Shown: positions 1 through 5,235 of the stretch, piece by piece
Position numbering within the stretch: position 1 is the first letter of the stretch
Layout of the letters: every line of letters begins with the position of its first letter
Assembly: GCA_038248985.1 (NCBI GenBank)
Contig: JBBRWV010000149.1
Span: 1 to 7,728, forward strand
From: JBBRWV01 sp038248985
Lineage (GTDB): Bacteria > Planctomycetota > Phycisphaerae > WQYP01
Length of the DNA: 7,728 nt
Direction: 5' to 3'
Notes under the pieces: model-generated
The model's input: only the letters and a program-made list of their open reading frames with translations
Databases searched by the model: none
What the model was told of the DNA's origin: nothing
Translations under genes and position numbers: made by a program

Positions 1-2
1 GT

Positions 3-659
3 GTGATGGCGGCCGCAATTGCCGCAGCCGCGATGTTCTCGGGAATCGCCTCGACCCAGGCGGCACTTATCAATGTCGATATCGGCTGGTCTAACAGCCC
101 CCTATATTCAGGTGCCGCAGTGCTTGGCTTGTCCGGCGATCAATGGAACCAAGTCACGAATTACGGGCCCATCAGCCTCAACAATTCCACCAGCGCATCC
201 AGCGGCGTGTCGTTGAGCCTGACGGGTGGCAGCGGGTCAATTCACAGTAACGCCGGTGGCGGCCTGCCCACCTCGAACGCGTTGCTGCAAGATTATGCCT
301 ATGGAAATGGCAACACCTTCACCGTCACCTTGAACGGTCTGGCCTTAAACAGCAGCTATCATCTGGTGGCCTATAGCGTTGGCGACAATTCCGGACAAGG
401 GGGAACCTTCGGCGGCCAGCTCGCAGGATCCACCACCGCCACGCAACGCACATCTTATGAGCTGGGCGTCAATTATCAGGAAAACCTAACCGCGTTGAGC
501 AATGGAAGCGGTGTACTCACATTTACCGTCGCCGGTTCCGGTCAAAATATTTTGAATGGTTTTCAAATTGCTGATAACGCTCCGGCGATCCCCGAACCCG
601 CCAGCCTGGGCCTTCTGGGCATGGGTGCCCTGGCTCTTCTAGGACGCCGTCGCAAGTAA
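3..659 (+). CDS. PEP-CTERM sorted exported protein (5' end probably cut by the window edge)
   Basis: Secreted or surface protein of unknown specific function. The visible frame starts with a hydrophobic Ala-rich stretch (about residues 1-20, ending S-T-Q-A) that looks like the core and cleavage region of a signal peptide. The usual Lys/Arg-rich N-terminus is absent, so the true start probably lies just left of the window; GTG at 3 and ATG at 6 are only the first visible start codons. The body (about 21-190) is rich in Gly, Ser, Asn and Thr, typical of extracellular beta-rich proteins, and has no catalytic motif I recognise. The C-terminus is a textbook PEP-CTERM signal: I-P-E-P at 196-199, a hydrophobic Leu/Gly/Ala span at about 201-214, then R-R-R-K at 215-218. 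In known systems this tail is processed by an exosortase during export, often in organisms that make exopolysaccharide. No exosortase gene is in this window. The PEP-CTERM call is firm; the role is unknown. Confidence 0.88.
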   Translation: MMAAAIAAAAMFSGIASTQAALINVDIGWSNSPLYSGAAVLGLSGDQWNQVTNYGPISLNNSTSASSGVSLSLTGGSGSIHSNAGGGLPTSNALLQDYAYGNGNTFTVTLNGLALNSSYHLVAYSVGDNSGQGGTFGGQLAGSTTATQRTSYELGVNYQENLTALSNGSGVLTFTVAGSGQNILNGFQIADNAPAIPEPASLGLLGMGALALLGRRRK

Positions 660-689
660 GTTTCAGCCCTCAGTAAGCAACCCCAGCAC

Positions 690-753
690 GAGCCAGTTCC
701 CGCGGCGGATCGACGATCCACCCAGCGCTTCGAATCCGCCGCGGGAGCGGCTC
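690..753. repeat. Long GC-rich extragenic palindrome (hairpin), 30 bases after the PEP-CTERM gene
   Basis: GTTCCCGCGGCGGAT (696-710) pairs with ATCCGCCGCGGGAGC (734-748): 15 pairs with one G-U. After a single bulged A at 695 the stem extends by GAGCC (690-694) with GGCTC (749-753), about 20 pairs in all. The loop is 23 bases (711-733) and contains a further CGA/TCG pairing. No T-run follows on either strand, so it is not a classical intrinsic terminator. It could be a 3'-end stabiliser or transcription-end structure for the PEP-CTERM mRNA, or a copy of a dispersed palindromic (REP-like) element. The pairing is directly visible; the role is inference. Confidence 0.75.
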
Positions 754-943
754 AGACTTCGGATGTGAGGGAGGAGGGGGAATCGACCCGGGGGGGCAAA
801 TCGACCCCGCCTGCCCCCACCAGACCCACCGCCTGAAGCCGCCGACCACACGACGACCGCAACCTGCGACCTTACAAAACGACGTCGGATGATCGCGCGG
901 ACCATTGCGTGGCTGAGCCACATCCCTCTCACTATTCGATACA

Positions 944-994
944 TCTGTCCGTGGTCATTCTTTCTCTAATAAACTCTGTCCGTGTCTGTCCGTG
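944..994. repeat. Three copies of TCTGTCCGTG, two of them in tandem
   Basis: The 10-mer TCTGTCCGTG occurs at 944-953, 975-984 and 985-994. The last two abut; the first is 31 bases upstream of the second. The flanks of the outer copies are also similar: copy 1 is followed by GTCATT and copy 3 by ACCATT. They lie 65-115 bases upstream of the glycosyltransferase start, a position compatible with a regulator site, but may equally be remnants of a dispersed intergenic repeat. Confidence 0.6.
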
Positions 995-1021
995 ACCATT
1001 CCCCATTGCTCCCTGTCCCAA

Positions 1022-1052
1022 TTGACCAATTGAACCCGCAACCCGCTACAAT
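1022..1052 (+). promoter_or_regulatory. Candidate sigma70-type promoter abutting the start codon (leaderless)
   Basis: TTGACC at 1022-1027 (5 of 6 to TTGACA) and TACAAT at 1047-1052 (5 of 6 to TATAAT) are separated by 19 bases, slightly long. The -10 box is followed by six C residues and then the ATG at 1059, so the expected transcription start falls on the A of ATG. No purine-rich Shine-Dalgarno sequence precedes the ATG, which agrees with a leaderless mRNA. The -35 overlaps two CAATTG hexamers (1019-1024 and 1027-1032). This is an inference from sequence only. Confidence 0.5.
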
Positions 1053-1058
1053 CCCCCC

Positions 1059-3206
1059 ATGCCCAAATCCCTCGGCTACCGCCGCAAGATCGACGCCCCC
1101 CCCGACGCCCCCGCCTCGCGCTTCCCCCGCTGGGTTCTCTTCCCCGCCGCACTCCTCCTCACCGCCTTCCTCATCGCCCTCATCGCCGGCCCCTACGCCC
1201 TGGACGTCTTCGCCACCCTCCTCTGGTCCGCCTTCCCACTCTCCATACTCCTCGCCGCCGCCATGCTCGGCCTCGCCCTCACCGCCCCCCTTGCCCCGCG
1301 CCAGTTCTTCGCCAACTCCCCCTGGCCCGATGCCTGGCGGCTCGTCATCGCCACCGCCCTCGGCCTCGGCGCCCTCTCCCTCGCCACCCTCCTTCTTGGC
1401 ACGCTTCACCTCCTCCACCCCCCCTGGACCCCCCCTCTCACCCTCGTTTTATGCGCGCTTTTAGGCTTCTACCCCACCCGCACCTACCTCCGAACCCTCG
1501 ATTGGACCCCCCTCACCACCCCACTGCGCGGCCTCGACACCCTCTCCCTCCTCGCCTGCGCCCCCCTCGCCCTCCTCCTCGTCGCCGCCTCCTACCCCCC
1601 CGGCACCCTCTGGGCCAGCGAAGGCGGCGGCTACGATGTCCTCTCCTACCACCTCCAGCTCCCCAAAGAATACCTCGCCGCCAACTCCACCGCCCCAGTG
1701 TCCCATAATGTCTACTCCTACATGCCCGCCAACGTTGAAATGCTCTATGTCCTGCAGACCCAACTGACCCACGTTTATCTCCATTCAGCCTCCCCCCTCG
1801 ACGCCCTCTACCCCGCCGCCCTGTTGCACGTAAGTCTCACGCTCCTCACCGCCTGCGCTGTGGCCCTCCTGCCCATAAGTCTAGGCGCGACAAGCCGTTG
1901 GCTCGCGCTCTTGATCTTTTTGGGCATCCCCTGGACCCTCGTTTGCGGCTCTCTGGCCTACAACGAATCCGGCATGCTCCTCTGGGGCACCCTCGCCCTC
2001 GGCCTCCTCCTCCCCTCCCCCACCCCATTCCCCCCTACCCCCAAAAACAGCATTTTATCCATATTAACAGGCGTTTTTATAGGACTATCTATCGGCGCCA
2101 AGCTCACCGCCGGCCTCCTCTTCGCCCTCCCCTGCGCCCTGCTCCTCCTCCTCACTGGCGGCATCAAACCCCTTGTCCTGACAACACTTACAGCAATCGT
2201 CCTGGTCGCCCCCTGGGCCTTCCGCACCGCCCTTGCCAGCGGCGGCAACCCCGTCTTCCCCCTCGCCACAACTGCTTGGGGCCACAGCACTTGGACACCC
2301 GAACAAGCCGACCGCTGGAACCGTGGACACGCCCCCAAACCGCAGCAGCAGGGAATCGTCAACCGCCTAGCCGCATTACGGGATGAGTTGGTGCTCCAAC
2401 CCCAGTGGTCATCAGGAGTTGCATCATTCTATAAATGGGTGGGTGAACCGCCCGGCGACAATCCTTGGTCCCGCCTGGGCCTCCTCTGGATCCTCGCCTT
2501 GGTCCTGCTCCCTCTCGCCCTGATCCCGTGCGCAACCCGCGCCCCGGCCAGCACCGTCGCGGCGGCCCTTCTTGCCGTGGTCTTTTTGGTGCAACTCCTT
2601 TTATGGCTTGGGTTTACGCACCTGCAGTCGCGCTTCCTCCTCCCCTGCGCCATCCCGCTTTCGCTCCTGCTAGCCCTCGGCGTCGATACCCTGCGCAGCC
2701 CGGCGTGGCGCGCGGTCTTCGTCACCGCCATCAGCGCCCTGACCGCCACCACAATCTTCCTTTTGCTACCAGAAAAAGGCCTTTTTATGGGCGATTCACG
2801 CCTCGACGCCCAAATCAAAAGATCCCCGCAGCCCCTCGGTCTGCTGTACGAACTGGAGATCGGCGGCCCGCAATCTGATTTCGCCCACCAGCGCATCTGC
2901 CTCCTCGGCGACAGCGCCCCCCTTTATTACTTCAAAACCCCCGTTTATGCCACCGTTTTTGACCGTCACCCCCTGATCGAAGCCCTTCGCGCCGGCGGTC
3001 CCGAGGCCGCCGCCGCTTATCTCCGCGACCAATCCCTCGACATCTTGATTGTGAACTGGAACGAAATCACCCGACTCCGAAGTACTTACGGCTTCGATAC
3101 TTCTGTCACACCCGAAGCGATTCAACAGACCGCAGCGCGGGCCGGACTGACGCGGAGCGAGCAATCGTCCAACGGGGTGGACATCTTCCTGCATCCGCAA
3201 AAATAA
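1059..3206 (+). CDS. Polytopic membrane glycosyltransferase, GT-C / ArnT-PMT-like (putative)
   Basis: Likely transfers a sugar from a lipid-linked donor on the outer face of the cytoplasmic membrane; donor and acceptor cannot be told from the sequence. The 715-residue protein has about 13-14 hydrophobic spans, the first at roughly 25-45, and five before a conserved-looking extracytoplasmic segment at 189-205. That segment reads G-G-G-Y-D-V-L-S-Y-H-L-Q-L-P-K-E-Y and resembles the D-x-x-x-Y-H-L-x-x-P-K segment I recall from large GT-C-like proteins of PVC bacteria; D193 is the candidate catalytic or metal-binding Asp. The spans end near residue 570. A soluble C-terminal domain of about 140 residues follows, with a G-D-S-A-P-L-Y-Y segment, as is common in these proteins. 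ATG at 1059 is chosen because the family-like N-terminus starts there and a promoter abuts it; no Shine-Dalgarno is present. The 5' third is extremely C-rich with many C-runs, yet the frame is intact. It stands alone on the + strand, convergent with the methyltransferase gene. Exact family is uncertain. Confidence 0.75.
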   Translation: MPKSLGYRRKIDAPPDAPASRFPRWVLFPAALLLTAFLIALIAGPYALDVFATLLWSAFPLSILLAAAMLGLALTAPLAPRQFFANSPWPDAWRLVIATALGLGALSLATLLLGTLHLLHPPWTPPLTLVLCALLGFYPTRTYLRTLDWTPLTTPLRGLDTLSLLACAPLALLLVAASYPPGTLWASEGGGYDVLSYHLQLPKEYLAANSTAPVSHNVYSYMPANVEMLYVLQTQLTHVYLHSASPLDALYPAALLHVSLTLLTACAVALLPISLGATSRWLALLIFLGIPWTLVCGSLAYNESGMLLWGTLALGLLLPSPTPFPPTPKNSILSILTGVFIGLSIGAKLTAGLLFALPCALLLLLTGGIKPLVLTTLTAIVLVAPWAFRTALASGGNPVFPLATTAWGHSTWTPEQADRWNRGHAPKPQQQGIVNRLAALRDELVLQPQWSSGVASFYKWVGEPPGDNPWSRLGLLWILALVLLPLALIPCATRAPASTVAAALLAVVFLVQLLLWLGFTHLQSRFLLPCAIPLSLLLALGVDTLRSPAWRAVFVTAISALTATTIFLLLPEKGLFMGDSRLDAQIKRSPQPLGLLYELEIGGPQSDFAHQRICLLGDSAPLYYFKTPVYATVFDRHPLIEALRAGGPEAAAAYLRDQSLDILIVNWNEITRLRSTYGFDTSVTPEAIQQTAARAGLTRSEQSSNGVDIFLHPQK

Positions 3207-3233
3207 AACAGCCATTTGTCGCTATAAATGGCT
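3201..3233 (-). terminator. Intrinsic terminator for the minus-strand genes, in the convergent gap
   Basis: AGCCATTT (3210-3217) and AAATGGCT (3226-3233) are perfect inverted repeats. Read on the minus strand the stem is followed by GTTTTATTTTT (3209 down to about 3199), the U-rich tail of an intrinsic terminator, 34 bases past the methyltransferase stop. Read on the + strand the hairpin extends to 10 pairs with a CGCT loop (one G-U pair) but lacks a T-run, so it may end + transcription only weakly. It overlaps the very end of the glycosyltransferase gene through its T-tract. Confidence 0.75.
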
Positions 3234-3266
3234 CGTGCAAATCAGGTTATGTGAATTTCAAAAGGG

Positions 3267-3887
3267 CTACTTCATCGCGCGGCAGTGATAAACACCGCCG
3301 GGGGGCATGTTGCGGACCACAAAATCAAAGCTCACATCGCGAAATACGCTTTTGTAGTAATTCCAATAAATATAAGGAATTTCAGTGATATTGCTGTAAA
3401 CACCGCCGGGCGCAAGATATCTGCGCACGCTGACCAGCATCCTGCGACGAACCGAAGCCGGCAACGAGGGCGTCGGAAGCCCGGAGATAAAGGCATCAAC
3501 ATGCTTGATTCCGCGTGATTTCAGAACCGTTTCCAGATCGCGAACGTCGGCTTTGACGACTTCGACGTTTTTCAGATTTTCAAACCGTTTGGCGAGGAGA
3601 CGAAAAAGATCTGCATCGCGTTCGATGGCGAGAAAATGGGTGTGGGGTTTCAACCGCTTGATGACTTGATCGGTAATGGGGCCGGTGCCAGCGCCGAGTT
3701 CGACGATGACGCGGGCGGTATCCCAATTTATTTCGCTGATCGTGGCGCGGGCCAGATGTTTACTCGAGGGCCACACCGAGGCGATGGTTGTTCCGTGCCG
3801 CAAAAACTTGCCGAGGAAGATGAAATTTTCTTTGAGGCGTTGCTTCTTGGCGGCTTTGGCTTCGGAGGAGTGAGCGACTCGGGGCAT
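3267..3887 (-). CDS. SAM-dependent methyltransferase, phospholipid N-methyltransferase-like (COG3963 type)
   Basis: Probably a class I SAM-dependent methyltransferase related to PmtA-like phospholipid N-methyltransferases, a family that resembles the rRNA dimethyltransferase KsgA. The 206-residue product has a basic N-terminus, then F-L-R-H-G and P-S-S-K-H-L-A-R (about 28-46), a segment typical of this family. The SAM-binding motif I, V-E-L-G-A-G-T-G, is at 62-69; the acidic end of motif II is A-I-E-R-D at 87-91; A-D-V-R-D is at 113-117. S-G-L-P at 135-138 stands where KsgA has N-L-P-Y, which argues against an rRNA methylase and for the lipid branch. I chose ATG at 3887 because an ideal GGAGGT lies six bases upstream; an in-frame extension of 30 residues to 3977 has no such site and does not look conserved. 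It follows the lipoprotein gene by 169 bases and ends at a good terminator. Substrate (phosphatidylethanolamine or other) is inferred from the family only. Confidence 0.8.
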   Translation of the reverse strand: MPRVAHSSEAKAAKKQRLKENFIFLGKFLRHGTTIASVWPSSKHLARATISEINWDTARVIVELGAGTGPITDQVIKRLKPHTHFLAIERDADLFRLLAKRFENLKNVEVVKADVRDLETVLKSRGIKHVDAFISGLPTPSLPASVRRRMLVSVRRYLAPGGVYSNITEIPYIYWNYYKSVFRDVSFDFVVRNMPPGGVYHCRAMK

Positions 3888-3893
3888 GAACTG

Positions 3894-3899
3894 ACCTCC
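3894..3899 (-). promoter_or_regulatory. Shine-Dalgarno sequence deciding the methyltransferase start
   Basis: GGAGGT on the minus strand, six bases before ATG at 3887. It is the strongest ribosome binding site in the window and sets the start 30 codons inside the longest open frame. Confidence 0.85.
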
Positions 3900-4056
3900 G
3901 GGAGGATGATAAACAGCAGCGACGAGCCGCATAACAGGCAAGGATTCATGATAGCCATGTTGACGCGGGCATACCATCCAAATCGTCGGAACAGTTGTTC
4001 AGAAAACCAGGTGCAAGCCGTGCGATACGAGCCGGAGGCACGCCAGTGGTGGCGCT

Positions 4057-4977
4057 TTACATCGGCCGTTCAATCGAAGGTGCCGTGGGGGCCGGAGGAG
4101 TGGCGGCGGGTTTCTGGGGGGCCACAGGAGCTCTTGGAGCGGGAGTTGCGCCGGGGGTGGAAACCACGATGCCTTCGGGGACGGTGGTGGGACGGATGAA
4201 GATTTCGACGCGGCGATTTTTCTCATTGCCGTGTTTGCCGGGGGCGTTGAGCGCGATGGGACGTTCTTCGCCCCAGCCTTCGGCCGCGCCACGATTGACG
4301 GCTAGGCCACCATCGTGCAGAACCTTGAGCACGGACCAACCACGATTGGTGGACAGATGCCCGTTGGTGGGGTTGAGTGTGTTGGTGGCGGAAATCCGGA
4401 TGGGGACATCATCGGTGTGGCCGACGACGGTGATTTCCTGCTTGGCGATCAGCTCGTTATTGAGGACCACGGCGATTTTCTTAAGCAGTTCTTTGGCGCG
4501 GGGTTTTACTTCGACGGAGCCGAGGTCGAAGGTCACATCGCTCTTGAGGCGGATCATGCCGGTGCGTTCATCAAACTCCATGAGGTCGGGGTTCGCCGCG
4601 GCGATTTCGCGCAGGGCATCGTTGACGAGTTTGGGCAAGGCGGGCGTGGAGGATTTGAGCAGGTCATCGTATTTCTTTTGCAGGTCGGAGAGTTGCTGGG
4701 CGAGGAGATTGCGTTCGTGCAGGAGGGCGGAGGACCCCGCGTTGCCGGCGAGCAGACCTTCGAGGACCGCGATGCGATTTTGGAGTTCGGTGATTTTGGC
4801 GCGGGCGGCGTTCAGATCATTTTCTGCTTCGGCCAGTTGGGCGCGGGCCTGGTTGAACGCGGTTTGCAGGCGTTTGTGCTCATCCTGAGACACACAGCCG
4901 GTAAAACCGACGAGGGTGAGAGCCATAGCCACCGCACCGGCGAACCGGGCGGAACGAATCCAAGACGAGGATTTCAT
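4057..4977 (-). CDS. OmpA-family peptidoglycan-binding lipoprotein with coiled-coil stalk
   Basis: Probably an outer-membrane lipoprotein that anchors the membrane to peptidoglycan. The 306-residue product starts with a basic then hydrophobic signal peptide ending in L-V-G-F-T-G-C, with C28 as the likely lipidated residue (Phe at -3 is less usual). Residues about 30-108 are rich in Ala, Leu, Gln, Glu and Lys in a heptad-like pattern, predicted as coiled coil. The OmpA/MotB-like domain covers about 145-260: F-D-L-G-S, then V-G-H-T-D-D at 185-190, L-S-T-N-R at 208-212, and N-R-R-V-E-I at 254-259, the residues that in this family contact diaminopimelate-type peptidoglycan. A Pro/Ala-rich tail of about 35 residues follows. 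ATG at 4977 is preferred over 4992: GGAG at 4987-4990 lies nine bases upstream and it gives a normal lipoprotein start. A promoter-like pair lies upstream at 5031-5060, so it is probably transcribed separately from the gene before it. The perfect dyad GAGTG-AA-CACTC (4978-4989) lies between this ribosome site and the start. Confidence 0.87.
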   Translation of the reverse strand: MKSSSWIRSARFAGAVAMALTLVGFTGCVSQDEHKRLQTAFNQARAQLAEAENDLNAARAKITELQNRIAVLEGLLAGNAGSSALLHERNLLAQQLSDLQKKYDDLLKSSTPALPKLVNDALREIAAANPDLMEFDERTGMIRLKSDVTFDLGSVEVKPRAKELLKKIAVVLNNELIAKQEITVVGHTDDVPIRISATNTLNPTNGHLSTNRGWSVLKVLHDGGLAVNRGAAEGWGEERPIALNAPGKHGNEKNRRVEIFIRPTTVPEGIVVSTPGATPAPRAPVAPQKPAATPPAPTAPSIERPM

Positions 4978-5030
4978 GAGTGAACACTCCATTTCCGAAG
5001 AATTGGCGGGACGGTTCCACCGATCAAGGG

Positions 5031-5060
5031 ATTATCGGGCAAACGGGGGGGATTTGTCGA
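5031..5060 (-). promoter_or_regulatory. Candidate sigma70-type promoter of the OmpA-like lipoprotein gene
   Basis: On the minus strand TCGACA (5060-5055, 5 of 6 to consensus) and GATAAT (5036-5031, 5 of 6) are separated by 18 bases. The expected start is near 5024, giving a leader of about 47 bases with a GGAG ribosome site before ATG at 4977. The 9-mer AGGGATTAT occurs twice on the + strand here, at 5027-5035 and 5060-5068, once overlapping the -10 box and once abutting the -35 box, so it may be a regulator half-site. Confidence 0.5.
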
Positions 5061-5064
5061 GGGA

Positions 5065-5205
5065 TTATGAAAAAGAGGTTGTAGTCGCGGGACTGGAGGA
5101 GGGATGGGGACGCACGCGCGGAGAGTAAATATCGGTGGTGATGACGGCGGCGGCGATCAGCAGCAACAGGCCGAGAAGGAGAAGGATGAGTTTGGGGGTG
5201 GACAT
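5065..5205 (-). CDS. Small single-span membrane peptide, 46 residues (hypothetical)
   Basis: Not recognised as a known family. The 46-codon frame begins M-S-T-P-K, continues as a strongly hydrophobic Leu/Ile/Ala/Val span at about residues 6-22, then a short polar tail with Y-S-P-R-V-R and a Ser/Thr/Pro-rich end. It starts 30 bases after the stop of the nucleotidyltransferase gene, on the same strand, so co-transcription is likely. The ribosome site is weak (GGAA about nine bases upstream). Support comes from the well-formed transmembrane segment with a positive residue before it, the third-position C/G preference matching its neighbours, and the fact that the gap would otherwise be 258 bases. 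The span could also be an uncleaved signal anchor. A competing overlapping frame (5024-5218) gives a His/Arg/Pro-rich product and looks spurious. Confidence 0.55.
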   Translation of the reverse strand: MSTPKLILLLLGLLLLIAAAVITTDIYSPRVRPHPSSSPATTTSFS

Positions 5206-5235
5206 GCGTGTTTTCCATGGCGCGGGCGCGCCGGG

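Larger units (their letters stand above)
660..1058. other. 399-base intergenic region without a convincing gene
   Basis: No reading frame here looks like a real protein. Minus-strand frames across it give Arg/Gly/Pro-rich translations with no domain and no ribosome binding site. It does hold structure: a long GC-rich hairpin at 690-753 (listed separately); two copies of AATCGACCC at 781-789 and 799-807; an inverted repeat GGGGGCA (792-798) / TGCCCCC (812-818); a perfect 13-base dyad GTGGCTGAGCCAC at 909-921; three copies of TCTGTCCGTG at 944-994; and a promoter-like pair at 1022-1052. The left part could hold the end of the PEP-CTERM transcript. The right part carries the promoter for the glycosyltransferase gene. 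Confidence 0.6.

Noticed and set aside
663..1418. Minus-strand open frames across the intergenic region and the glycosyltransferase 5' end
   Set aside because: Gly/Glu/Arg-rich translations with no domain or ribosome site; explained by the base skew of the region.
1059..1700. Possible frameshift in the C-run-rich start of the glycosyltransferase gene
   Set aside because: The frame stays open with continuous membrane-protein character through all the C-runs, so no break is visible.
3888..3977. N-terminal extension of the methyltransferase to ATG 3977
   Set aside because: No ribosome site there, a composition unlike the family, and an excellent Shine-Dalgarno before the inner ATG at 3887.
4041..4054. 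Small hairpin CGCCA-GTGG-TGGCG just after the lipoprotein stop as a terminator
   Set aside because: Only five pairs and no T-run on the minus strand, so weak as an intrinsic terminator.
3995..4888. 297-residue + strand frame antisense to the lipoprotein gene
   Set aside because: No recognisable motif, and the opposite strand encodes a complete OmpA-like domain with a lipobox.
5219..5232. GC-only dyad GGCGCG-GG-CGCGCC between the nucleotidyltransferase and the small peptide gene
   Set aside because: Short, and expected by chance in such GC-rich DNA; no T-run, so not called a terminator.
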